A stretch of 64,000 nucleotides of DNA from Bacteroides acidifaciens (GCF_024623065.1 NZ_JANJZR010000015.1:1-64000), one strand, 5' to 3'. Counted from the first letter of the stretch, positions 45,148 to 53,425 are shown. Numbers and translations: made by a program. Notes: generated by a model not told the origin, from the sequence alone.

Positions 45148-46005
45148 TTATAATTTAGAGGTTCTGTATCTATAGTAATCTATAAGACTGATTTTTTTTA
45201 CTGAAAAATTAGTTGTTAATTTAGATATTTCAGTTACAATAGGCTCATCAGTGTTCCAGAAGACATAATAACAACCATCTAATTTATAGTATTTATAATT
45301 TATTATTACTTCAGAAACAAGATTGTCAATGCCGACAATAAGAACATTTTGCTTTTGAAATTCTGATAGTAGTTCTACTGGATTTTTAGGCTCCTCTAAT
45401 AATCTACCTTCGTGTAACAGGCATACTTTAGTGGATTTTTTCATGGCATCTTCCCAGTTATGAGTAGAGTAAAAAATTGTTTTTTTATTTGAGTTAACAA
45501 TTCCCCAAAAGGTGTCAATAGTAGTAGGATCTAAATTACTGAAAGGTTCATCCCAAATTAGTAGTTCGGGATTATTAATGATTGAAATTAACAGTCCAAG
45601 TTTTTGTCTTTCACCTTGCGATAATTGATAAATAAAAGAGTTTTCAATTTTATCTATGCCGAGTCGTTTATAGTATTCTTTTTCAACCTCTTTATAATCA
45701 AGCCTATAAATAGCTGTAAAATATCGTATTTGCTCAAATACTCTTAAGTAAGGGAATAATGGTAAACAACCATATAAAACACCAGTTCTATTTTTGGGAA
45801 ATACTGACGTACGATCAAAAAATATATTACCATCTGTTGGATTAATATCTTGTGTCATTATGTCAATTAGAGTCGATTTACCAGCCCCATTACTTCCAAG
45901 CAATGCTATTTTTTCACCTCTACCAATAGTGAAGCTAATTTTGTCCAATATTTTTTTTTCATTTCTAAAATAAGAGACATTTTGCAAAGTGATAAGATTG
46001 TCCAT
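45148..46005 (-). CDS. ABC exporter ATP-binding protein in TOMM operon
   Basis: 285 aa. Walker A is G37-S-N-G-A-G-K43-S-T, signature LSQGERQ, Walker B LLIWDEP with a conserved ATPase-switch His in STHNWEDA. The C-terminal 75 residues are an extra domain with no recognised fold. It lies 2 bp behind the SagB-type dehydrogenase gene and 5 bp before the permease gene. It is the counterpart of SagG. Confidence 0.92.
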   Translation of the reverse strand: MDNLITLQNVSYFRNEKKILDKISFTIGRGEKIALLGSNGAGKSTLIDIMTQDINPTDGNIFFDRTSVFPKNRTGVLYGCLPLFPYLRVFEQIRYFTAIYRLDYKEVEKEYYKRLGIDKIENSFIYQLSQGERQKLGLLISIINNPELLIWDEPFSNLDPTTIDTFWGIVNSNKKTIFYSTHNWEDAMKKSTKVCLLHEGRLLEEPKNPVELLSEFQKQNVLIVGIDNLVSEVIINYKYYKLDGCYYVFWNTDEPIVTEISKLTTNFSVKKISLIDYYRYRTSKL

Positions 46006-46007
46006 AC

Positions 46008-46859
46008 TTATTTCTTTTTTCCAATTACTATAACATTGTTTACCGACTCATATACGCCATCTATTTCTAGCAATTCATTTATCATGTCATCTATATAAGC
46101 TCCAATCCAACAAGAACCCAAACCAATAGATTCGAGAAGAAGAGTTATAGTCTGTCCAACAATACCCGATTCTTGTATTAAAAAACGATAAGCTCTATCT
46201 CCATATTTTATAGCAACTCTTTCAAAAATTCCTGTAGAAAAAATGACTGCGGACGCCGTAGAGATATTTACATATGGTTCACATTGCATATTTTCTCGTA
46301 AATAATCTAGAAAGTTTCCTTCTTTTATTAACTCTAATGTATTAGTATCTGATCGGTAATGATATATACCAGAACTAATGTGACCATTCAAAATAACAAT
46401 ATATAACTCTAAAGGGTACAAACCTCCTGCTGACGGAACATTGCGAAGCCCCCAATTTCCATCGGCTTCGAATGAATCTGCAATTTTAAATGTTTTGGTC
46501 ACTCCATAAGAATTATATAGTATATACGCTATTTCATTCAATGAAATCTTATAATTCTCGTTATATTGTCTAAGTGATCTGCGAAGAGCCAAAATTTCAT
46601 GGAGAGCAACTTGAGGTGCCATTTTGTATAAATTCAAATCTATAGAAATATTGGCAGGGTAAATTTTATATGGTTGTGCAGCTCTAGCGATAATATAAGG
46701 ACTATTAAATGCTTCTATTCGTTCACCATTTTTTCTTAATTTATATTTGTTAAACTTTGAATTTTCGTGATACAACATGGCTAAAGATTCCTCAATATTT
46801 TTTTTGCCAAATATTGTAACATCTAACTTTGAGAGTTTTTTCTGTAATTTATCGTCCAT
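46008..46859 (-). CDS. SagB-type azoline dehydrogenase
   Basis: 283 aa of the nitroreductase/SagB (McbC) family. Visible family blocks are RRSLRQY (FMN phosphate contact), PSAGGLYPLELYIV, AYRFLIQESGIVGQTITLLLESIGLGSCWIGAY. SagB-type enzymes use FMN to oxidise azolines to azoles in thiazole/oxazole-modified peptides. It sits next to YcaO and ThiF-like genes, exactly as in TOMM clusters. I assigned it by family pattern, not by measured similarity. Confidence 0.9.
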   Translation of the reverse strand: MDDKLQKKLSKLDVTIFGKKNIEESLAMLYHENSKFNKYKLRKNGERIEAFNSPYIIARAAQPYKIYPANISIDLNLYKMAPQVALHEILALRRSLRQYNENYKISLNEIAYILYNSYGVTKTFKIADSFEADGNWGLRNVPSAGGLYPLELYIVILNGHISSGIYHYRSDTNTLELIKEGNFLDYLRENMQCEPYVNISTASAVIFSTGIFERVAIKYGDRAYRFLIQESGIVGQTITLLLESIGLGSCWIGAYIDDMINELLEIDGVYESVNNVIVIGKKK

Positions 46860-46893
46860 GGAATCATTTTTTATGTTATTACGTTGTATATTT

Positions 46894-48201
46894 TTATGGA
46901 AAAGGATGTGGATAATGATTTAGATTTTCAAATCCGTTACAAGTATATCCGAATTGCTTAGGAACAGTGTACAATCTTTGACTCCCCAAAAAATACCACG
47001 AATATGAACCTCCCATTTGTATTAATTGAGGTATATATATTTTTATACTATAATACCCAAATTGTCTTATATCAGGAGTCGTTATATCTTTAAATAGCAC
47101 ATTGTATCCTTTTGTTTTAAATACTCTTAAACATCTTAAGATTTGCTCCACATCGCTTAATTCTTGCTTCTGATGAAAATCGATATGTTTACTGGGTACA
47201 ATGTTTCTCCAATCATCAAAAACATGCCACAAATCATGGCGTTTTAGATAGAAAGCTGAATGATCTTCAAAATTTTTAATTTTAGAGAAATCATTTGTGG
47301 GTATCCAATTCTCTTCTTTCTTTTTACCTAAAACATATCTGAAATATGGTGCTGTTTGTCCGATTTCTAATATTACTTTTTTTAGAGCTTCACCAATAGT
47401 AGCCCGTGTTGATGATCCGACAGCTACAAAACTACCATAATCAGCTTCGCCAAAGCATATACCAAATACAGTTGGAATCTCTAAATCATATGTAATATCA
47501 AAAAAATGCCATTCACATTTTGCAGTAAATCTCTCATTTATATATTGTTGTATATCTTCTGATATGATAATTTTAGGAGCAGCAATCTTTTGCATCCAAG
47601 TTAACACAAATGAATCTCGTTCAATACATTCAAATATCGCATTCAAAATAGCTTTATGATAATTAATGTGTGCAGCAAGACCTGTAGAGGTGTTGTATGT
47701 TATCCATTTGTTATCTTTAGTAAACGGGAGGAAAATCAATTGTGCAGGAACATATGTTATTTTTCTATTATTTACCAAATCTACAGTCGGAACCCAAGAA
47801 ATTTTCAAATCTGGAGTAAGTTTTGTGATTTTTTGATTGTTATTTGAATCAAATTGTTTATCATGGAATAAAGCAATCTGATTTGGATGTATTGCCTCTT
47901 TTTCTATAGATAATTCATTATATGAAGCAAATACCAATTCTTTACTGTCATAAAAAGTCGGTGCATATCTTTCTGCAGATTCCCCAATTGTAGAAAACAA
48001 ACATCCTTCCTGATCATAACCACATCCAGAACTACGCCCTTCGAATTTTTCAGGCCCTAAATACACTGTATTACATGGCCAAATACCATACCCAAGGATT
48101 TTAGGATCTTGTGCGCAACTTGGAGATGAAACCAAATGGTACAAAATTCCTAATTCTGTTGATACAGCATTAAGACTTTTATTTATAAAAGAATAGTTCA
48201 T
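46894..48201 (-). CDS. YcaO cyclodehydratase of TOMM biosynthesis (SagD-like)
   Basis: 435 aa with the YcaO ATP-binding motifs S70-x3-E74-x2-E77-R78 (STIGESAERY) and E191-x2-E194-R195 (FECIERD). The C-terminus is Y-P431-H-P433-F-P435, the PxPxP end diagnostic of azoline-forming YcaO enzymes of McbD/SagD type. It uses ATP to activate the amide backbone so that Cys, Ser or Thr side chains attack and form azolines. It starts 7 bp behind its presumed ThiF-like partner. Confidence 0.95.
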   Translation of the reverse strand: MNYSFINKSLNAVSTELGILYHLVSSPSCAQDPKILGYGIWPCNTVYLGPEKFEGRSSGCGYDQEGCLFSTIGESAERYAPTFYDSKELVFASYNELSIEKEAIHPNQIALFHDKQFDSNNNQKITKLTPDLKISWVPTVDLVNNRKITYVPAQLIFLPFTKDNKWITYNTSTGLAAHINYHKAILNAIFECIERDSFVLTWMQKIAAPKIIISEDIQQYINERFTAKCEWHFFDITYDLEIPTVFGICFGEADYGSFVAVGSSTRATIGEALKKVILEIGQTAPYFRYVLGKKKEENWIPTNDFSKIKNFEDHSAFYLKRHDLWHVFDDWRNIVPSKHIDFHQKQELSDVEQILRCLRVFKTKGYNVLFKDITTPDIRQFGYYSIKIYIPQLIQMGGSYSWYFLGSQRLYTVPKQFGYTCNGFENLNHYPHPFP

Positions 48202-48208
48202 ATAGTTT

Positions 48209-49159
48209 CTATTTTAAAGTTATTTTATCCAACCACGGTGAGGGATTGTATTTAATATTCGGTTTACATACTTCACACAATGGTTTCTTTAATAACATAT
48301 GAATTGTAGACTCATAGTTATATAAATTAAATGTTACAATGCTTTGCCATGTTATTGGCAATGCCCAACCTTCAATAAATTTTACCACTTCATAAATAGC
48401 AAAATTAGCAATTAATGAATATATGATACCGTCATGGTGCAACTCATTGGATATAGACGGACGTTTTAAGCCCCTTAAATAATTTTCATAAGATGTTAAA
48501 TATTGAGGATGTGCATGATTGCTTTTGATTCTTGATATCAAACAATTATAACATCCGGTTTCTTTCCCATAAAACAATGGTCCGATCTCAATATTAGATT
48601 CATTTACACCAGAAATATATAGCCATGGCTTATTTTGTTTGACAGCAGTATCATTAATTATTTCCAAATGAAAAGGAGACCATTGATTTGCATCAACAAT
48701 AACAAAATCATGTTCATTAAAAACTTGAAGAATCTTTTCTTCGAAATTTTTTATGGTATACTCAACCACAGAAATTGTTTTGAATTTCTCGGTTTCGCAA
48801 ACTGATTTTAGAGCTTTAGTGAGGCTTCCAACGCCTATAATTGCCAAAGAAATATCTCCTATACTTCTAAACTCAGAAAGATCCTCTCCTGTGCATGTAT
48901 GTATATCATCAGGGATAAGTCCAGCTTCTCTAAGATTATTTAAGACACTCAAAACCTTATCTTCTTCAAAAGTTCCAAGTAAATTCTTTCTTATTTTCTG
49001 CAAATTGAATCTTTTATCTTGAGAAGACAATTCTACTATTCGTAAAAATATCGCCTCTGATATTTCTTCATCAAAAACAATTGCATAGGTTGATGTTTTG
49101 GATCTGATTTGATAACAGCCATTATCTTCATCTTTAAATATATCATAATTAGCTAGCAT
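48209..49159 (-). CDS. ThiF-like/RRE cyclodehydratase partner (SagC-like)
   Basis: The ATG at 49159 (MLANYDIFKDEDNG) gives 316 aa. A longer in-frame reading to 49240 would cross the palindrome at 49175-49200 and is rejected. The N-terminal 90 residues look like a RiPP recognition element: a winged-helix/PqqD-like beta segment followed by LQKIRKNLLGTFEEDKVLSVLNNLREAGLI. The rest is E1/ThiF-like (LAIIGVGSLTKAL), with zinc-ligand pairs CYNC and CEVC. It presents the precursor to the YcaO enzyme. No ATP-binding or adenylation motif is complete, as in other SagC proteins. Confidence 0.88.
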   Translation of the reverse strand: MLANYDIFKDEDNGCYQIRSKTSTYAIVFDEEISEAIFLRIVELSSQDKRFNLQKIRKNLLGTFEEDKVLSVLNNLREAGLIPDDIHTCTGEDLSEFRSIGDISLAIIGVGSLTKALKSVCETEKFKTISVVEYTIKNFEEKILQVFNEHDFVIVDANQWSPFHLEIINDTAVKQNKPWLYISGVNESNIEIGPLFYGKETGCYNCLISRIKSNHAHPQYLTSYENYLRGLKRPSISNELHHDGIIYSLIANFAIYEVVKFIEGWALPITWQSIVTFNLYNYESTIHMLLKKPLCEVCKPNIKYNPSPWLDKITLK

Positions 49160-49174
49160 ATATATCTTTTTTAT

Positions 49175-49200
49175 TAGGTGCGCAGAATTCTGCGCACCTA
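49175..49200 (-). promoter_or_regulatory. perfect 26-nt palindrome between precursor and modification genes
   Basis: The sequence from TAGGTGCGCAGAA to its mirror is a perfect 26-bp palindrome. It lies between the precursor stop (49268) and the ThiF-like start (49159). On the minus strand it is followed by an A-rich stretch, not a U run. It is likely an RNA hairpin that partly uncouples expression, leaving more precursor than enzyme mRNA, as sagA-type clusters need; a stability hairpin is equally possible. Confidence 0.6.
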
Positions 49201-49267
49201 TGTTAATAAACTTCAATAATTCTACTGGGTATTTACACAACTTTGAAGTTATGTATACGACTACAGA

Positions 49268-49432
49268 TTATAAGCTAGAAATTGTCGCGCGTTCTGCAAC
49301 TATGACAGTGGTAGTGGAACTTTCATCCCCACCGCAATTGCAATTACAGCAACAGCAACAGCAACAACCGGCTGCCGATGCAACCATTGCATTCTTTCCA
49401 AATCTCTGATTGGATAAATTGATAATTTTCAT
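49268..49432 (-). CDS. streptolysin S-like TOMM precursor peptide
   Basis: ATG at 49432 gives 54 aa: a leader MKIINLSNQRFGKNAMVASAAG (22 residues), a core of seven consecutive Cys and then NCNC, followed by GGDESSTTTVIVAERATISSL. Nine Cys plus Ser/Thr are heterocyclisation sites. Length and leader/Cys-rich layout match SagA of Streptococcus (about 53 aa, CCCCCCTTCC core). The longer in-frame start (49471) is TTG. It is the first gene of the modification operon. The leader segment is short, and a cut site near AAG|C is a guess. Confidence 0.93.
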   Translation of the reverse strand: MKIINLSNQRFGKNAMVASAAGCCCCCCCNCNCGGDESSTTTVIVAERATISSL

Positions 49433-49490
49433 AACTATATTCTTAATAAGATTGATAAAATAGGAATTCAATTGTCACGTGAATCTTAAC

Positions 49491-49521
49491 GTCTTAATAT
49501 TCTGAACACAAATATTAAGAC
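49491..49521. promoter_or_regulatory. palindrome in the TOMM operon promoter region
   Basis: GTCTTAATATT (49491-49501) pairs perfectly with AATATTAAGAC (49511-49521) across a 9-nt gap. The position, about 60 nt upstream of the precursor start, fits an operator for the winged-helix regulator. A minus-strand TATATTTG box at 49679-49686 is a tentative promoter. Confidence 0.5.
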
Positions 49522-49880
49522 AATACGACAATTGCCGAAAGAACAATCTTAATAAGCATATATCTTTTCGATAGATATGCTTGGTGGAAGGTTGAATTTA
49601 GTAAAGTATCCATATTCTTTTTATTTAGTTAATATGATACATCAAACAGCCTTGGCGCCAATGACTACTTCAGTGCTTCAAATATACGGAGAATATTTTT
49701 CATATGCAAATTTTTCAGAAAAAAAATATATCCACTCTTGTTTTTTATATAATTTTTCATTACTGTCCCATTAAAATTTAAAAGAGTTCTTTGAAATATT
49801 TGAAATTTAGTTAGTTATAGCGATTTTCCGAGCGAACGGACTTGAATTTGTAACCTTGCATCAGATTAATCCGATGGCAT

Positions 49881-50780
49881 ATGTTCCAAGACAAATACGT
49901 TTTCGCTCAATTGGCTTCATTTCTGAATCGAAGTAAGTTTAACCGCATAGTCACCAAGTATGATGGCGACAAAGATGTGAAGCACTTCACCTGCTGGGAT
50001 CAACTACTTGCTTTGATGTTTGGTCAACTTTCTAATCGTGAAAGTCTGCGAGATTTGATAGTTGCTCTTGAAGCTCATCATTCTAAATGTTATCATTTAG
50101 GAATGGGTAAAAATGTATCAAAGTCATCGCTGGCAAGAGCAAATCAAGATAGAGACTATCACATCTTTGAAGAATATGCTTACTGCCTGGTTAGCGAAGC
50201 ACGATAAAAGTGTGCTAATCATATTTTTAAACTTAGCGGTAACGTTTATGCTTTCGATTCGACAACTATTGACCTGTGCCTTTCAGTCTTTTGGTGGGCG
50301 AAATTCCGCAAAAAGAAAGGTGGTATCAAAGTGCATACATTATATGATGTGGAAACACAGATTCCTGCATTCTTTCATATCACGGAAGCATCCGTACACG
50401 ATTCTAAAGTCATGATTGAAATTCCTTATGAACCAAACTCTTATTACATCTTTGACCGCGGTTATAACAACTTCAAAATGCTGTATAAAATTCATCAAAT
50501 TGAAGCCTACTTTGTTGTCAGAGCAAAAAAGAATCTCGGATACAAATCCATCCAATGGAAATGTAGGCTACCTAAAAATGCGCTTTCAGACGCGAGTGTA
50601 CTTCTGACAGGATTCTATCCTAAACAATATTACCCAGAGCCACTTAGACTGGTTAAATATTGGGATGAAGAACAAGAACGAGAATTTACATTCATAACCA
50701 ATGCTACGCATATATCTGCGCTTCAAGTTGCTGAACTTTATAAAAATCGCTGGCAGGTAGAGCTTTTGTTTTCTGTGTAA
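49881..50780 (+). pseudogene. IS4-family (DUF4372-type) transposase remnant
   Basis: The reading starts MFQDKYVFAQLASFLNRSKFNRIV and follows the DUF4372-containing IS4 transposases of Bacteroides: FTCWDQLLALMFGQLSNRESLRDL, GNVYAFDSTTIDLCLSVFWWA, GGIKVHTLYD, YIFDRGYNNF. An in-frame TAA at 50205-50207 breaks it in the SEAR-KC region, after which the same frame continues to 50780. It ends in NRWQVELLFSV where the family normally reads LFFKW. The last ~90 codons, including the final catalytic region, are absent. It is both interrupted and truncated. Confidence 0.9.
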
Positions 50781-50822
50781 TGTTTACGGAAATTTTATAA
50801 TAAAGAATATATAAATTAAGGT

Positions 50823-51296
50823 ATGAAATTAATATTACAGGCCCAAATCACCAAAGATGGCTACATTGCCCGCAAGGACGGTTTGCGAGACTGGTACCTG
50901 AAACCGGAGTTGTTTGGTGTAAGCAACTTTTTGGGCAATGCCTCGGCCATGCTTTATTACGAGGACGGTAAATGTGTCATCGTAACTGGACAAGAAGAAA
51001 TAAGTGTAGAGCCCTCCTTGCTAAAAGAGCAACTGTCGTCTATGGCAACGCTGTCCGGGTACATTGCTTTGGAAGCGTCTCCACAATCAGCCCCCATCCT
51101 GAGAACATTGATGGCAGCACATTGCATTTCGGAAATCCGGTTGATACATGTTCCTGTCAAGTTGCGTAAAGGAGGTATCAGGTTCCCGGTGTCCGAGTTC
51201 AAATCCCACTGGAAACGGATAAGCATTGAACCATCGGACAGGGAACCCTGCGTATTGTTTTCCACTTATCGCGAAAAAACAAACCTACCTTTATAA
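50823..51296 (+). CDS. RibD-C/DHFR-like reductase-family protein
   Basis: 157 aa with MKLILQAQITKDGYIARKDGLRDW, the start typical of RibD-C-type dihydrofolate reductase-family proteins (SLDGYIA, DW), and a C-terminal EIRLIHVPVKLRKGGIRF reminiscent of LxLHIVPVLLGGG. An NADPH-dependent reductase is likely, but the substrate is unknown. It lies right behind the IS4 remnant at the right border of the cargo. A terminator at 51301-51334 follows it. Confidence 0.65.
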   Translation: MKLILQAQITKDGYIARKDGLRDWYLKPELFGVSNFLGNASAMLYYEDGKCVIVTGQEEISVEPSLLKEQLSSMATLSGYIALEASPQSAPILRTLMAAHCISEIRLIHVPVKLRKGGIRFPVSEFKSHWKRISIEPSDREPCVLFSTYREKTNLPL

Positions 51297-51300
51297 AAGA

Positions 51301-51336
51301 AAACGTCGTCACCGGAAAGAGAGGGACGGCGTTTTT
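51301..51336 (+). terminator. terminator behind the RibD-C-like gene
   Basis: AAACGTCGTC / GACGGCGTTT with one G-U pair, then TTTATATTC. Confidence 0.65.
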
Positions 51337-51350
51337 ATATTCTTCTCCTT

Positions 51351-51640
51351 ATCGTATCATCGGCAATCCTTGTCGGTGTGATTTTCCCATGCAAAGGTGC
51401 AGCGTCCGTTCGGACGTCAAATACCGCTGCGCTAATTGTTTTCATGGATTGGACGGCAGCCTTCCGCAAATCGGAGATTGACTTTCAGTCCCCCGTACCG
51501 CTATACGCTTCGGGTTGGGTATTCCGTTCAATTCCTGACCATTTATTTGCCTTTCCCGTCCCGTTTCCGTTGCTGGACCTGCATTGTAAAATTCCCGACA
51601 AGAAGCCGAAAAGGCTTTGAGAAAAGGGAAAGTAAAAACA
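51351..51640. repeat. leader repeat B, copy 1
   Basis: This leader and 52399-52725 share order and sequence in many blocks: TATCATCGGC, TCCTTG(T/C)CGGTG, CAAATACCGCTG, GGCAGCCTTCC, GATTGACTTTC, CTGCAT(T)GTAAAAT, and the end block GACAAGAAGCCGAAAAGGCT. They are diverged duplicate leaders, each ending about 25 nt before a gene (51666, 52748). Confidence 0.75.
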
Positions 51641-51665
51641 AGTTCAACAGTTAAAATTCAAAATT

Positions 51666-52247
51666 ATGCCGAATTGGTGTTCAACTGCGTATGTGATAGA
51701 GGGCGACGCAAAAGAAGTGAAGAGCCTCTATGAGTTGATGAAAAGACTACAGGAACGGAAAGAGCCGTCCGTCAAAAACGGATTTGGAACGACATGGCTC
51801 GGCTGCCTCGTGGACGCTTTGGGCGGCGATTGGAACGAGGTGTGGTGTCGGGGCGAATGGGATACTCCACAATTCGACGGAGAGGTGTTGAGACTCTCGA
51901 CTATGACCGCATGGTCGCCTTGCAACGAGACATTCGATTTTGTCTGCAAGAAATTCCCCTCTCTCTACTATTTTTATCAATCGGAAGAGCCGGGTATGGT
52001 TGAATACTGGACAAACGACCATGAAGGCAAATACTTTCCTGACAAGTATATCGCCGATGTATGCACGGATGACGGGGAATACCTCACTGAATACTTTGCC
52101 GATATGTCGGGGCTGTTCGAGTGGCTGGAGGACCTTGCAGAGCGGCCTGTCAAATCGCAGCAGGAAGTCGAAGCTCTCGTTGAAGAATGGAAAAAGGAAA
52201 ACGAGGATGCCTTTGTCAATATCAACGAGTATCGGATAACGGATTAA
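51666..52247 (+). CDS. YubB/DUF1281-type ferredoxin-like-domain protein (intact)
   Basis: 193 aa starting MPNWCSTAYVIEGDAKEVKSLYELM, the pattern of YubB-like proteins on mobile elements. The ferredoxin-like fold is suggested by the beta-alpha-beta layout. Function is unknown. It is an intact relative of the broken gene at 28674. Single-gene cassette with leader repeat B and a strong terminator at 52276. Confidence 0.75.
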   Translation: MPNWCSTAYVIEGDAKEVKSLYELMKRLQERKEPSVKNGFGTTWLGCLVDALGGDWNEVWCRGEWDTPQFDGEVLRLSTMTAWSPCNETFDFVCKKFPSLYYFYQSEEPGMVEYWTNDHEGKYFPDKYIADVCTDDGEYLTEYFADMSGLFEWLEDLAERPVKSQQEVEALVEEWKKENEDAFVNINEYRITD

Positions 52248-52275
52248 GTTCAAACACGACCGCTTATGAGTGACG

Positions 52276-52304
52276 CCCCCGAATCTGTCATGCAGGTTCG
52301 GGGG
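52276..52304 (+). terminator. terminator hairpin of the 51.6 kb cassette
   Basis: CCCCCGAA / TTCGGGGG stem with a 13-nt loop followed by ATTTTGTTT. Confidence 0.85.
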
Positions 52305-52398
52305 ATTTTGTTTCCTGCCGTAAAGAGGTCGCGAATCCTTTTTTAACCGCAGGCTGTTTTTCCTCCCTCTTTTAGCTTCCCGTTCCAGTTCTTACCAT

Positions 52399-52725
52399 AT
52401 CGCATCATCGGCTATCCTTGCCGGTGCGATTTTATCATGTAAAGGTATAGCGTGCTGTCCGGTCTTCAAGTACCGCTGTGCTAACGGCCTTCGGAGGTTA
52501 ACGGCAGCCTTCCCAAATCAAAGATTGACTTTCCGTCCCCCGTCTTTTGCCGGGCAGGGGCAGACGGGATATCGCTGCTCCTGCCTCGTCCTCCGGGGTG
52601 GGTATTCCGTTAAGTCTCCCGGCTGTTTACTTGTCTTACCCGTCCCTTACCGCTATTGGTCCTGCATGTAAAATCCCTCCCTGACAAGAAGCCGAAAAGG
52701 CTCGATGAAAGGGAAAGTAAAAAAA
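52399..52725. repeat. leader repeat B, copy 2
   Basis: Diverged duplicate of 51351-51640 with a 40-60 bp insertion in the middle. It precedes the gene at 52748. No coding function seen in it. Confidence 0.75.
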
Positions 52726-52747
52726 TAACCTATTAAATTTCAAAGTT

Positions 52748-53233
52748 ATGCACAGCAAGATTTTTCAGATTACCCAGACACGGGTGGAGAAGGACAACTA
52801 CCTGAACGAGGACACGCTCATGCAAGGGGACAACAGTCATTTTGACTATTGTGCCGAAATTGACGACGAGGAACGAAAGGAGTATATCGGCTATCTGGTA
52901 AACCATGTCCTCCCCAAAGGGATGTTTGAATTGACTTCCGAAGATACTATCCTTTACAAAGGTGGAACGGAAAAATGGAAAGAAGAGTTTGTTTCCGAAA
53001 TCCGCAAGAGAGCGGAAGCCATTACCCCTGATAAGATGCAGGATTGGATTGGCCCCGTTTACCAACTCGAAAAATTCCTGAAAGACCCGCTGGATACCGG
53101 CTACTGGTTCTATACGGACGCAGAGGGCGTACAATCGTATGCTGAACAATCCTATGAGTTCCTGCGGGAAATCTTCGCTCTTGAACCGGGTACGACACTT
53201 TACATCGGAGGGGTCATCGACTATCACTTCTGA
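52748..53233 (+). CDS. conserved element protein, unknown function
   Basis: 161 aa, acidic, soluble (MHSKIFQITQTRVEKDNYLNE, FDYCAEIDDEERKEYIGYL, and an end TTLYIGGVIDYHF). I recall related stand-alone proteins in Bacteroides conjugative elements without assigned function. It follows leader repeat B copy 2 by 22 nt. Confidence 0.65.
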   Translation: MHSKIFQITQTRVEKDNYLNEDTLMQGDNSHFDYCAEIDDEERKEYIGYLVNHVLPKGMFELTSEDTILYKGGTEKWKEEFVSEIRKRAEAITPDKMQDWIGPVYQLEKFLKDPLDTGYWFYTDAEGVQSYAEQSYEFLREIFALEPGTTLYIGGVIDYHF

Positions 53234-53387
53234 TACTGCCGGACAAGCATCGGGAAGCCGCCCGCCGCATAAGCGAGCAGCGGAAAGTGGGAAGAATATT
53301 TGTAAAGTCAGTAATAAGACTATATCGGCATAACTAATAATGACAGTTACGGTTACAGGCTAATTGATTGTAATAAATAGCCTATTA

Positions 53388-53425
53388 AAATTCAAGAAAG
53401 CAAATTGATAGGCTTTCTTGAATTT
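53388..53425. terminator. hairpin, probable terminator
   Basis: AAATTCAAGAAAGC / GCTTTCTTGAATTT is a perfect 14-bp stem with a 10-nt loop. It lies between the plus-strand gene at 52748 and the minus-strand radical SAM gene, so it could act for both. Confidence 0.75.

Noticed and set aside
49200..49409. Plus-strand frame with a Gln-rich run (LQLQQQQQQQ) over the TOMM precursor
   Set aside because: It is the antisense of the Cys-rich core (TGT/TGC read as GCA/ACA-type repeats) with no start context; the minus-strand gene explains it.
49491..49521. Terminator behind a minus-strand gene
   Set aside because: It lies upstream of the precursor gene and no U run follows on either strand, so an operator-like palindrome is more likely.
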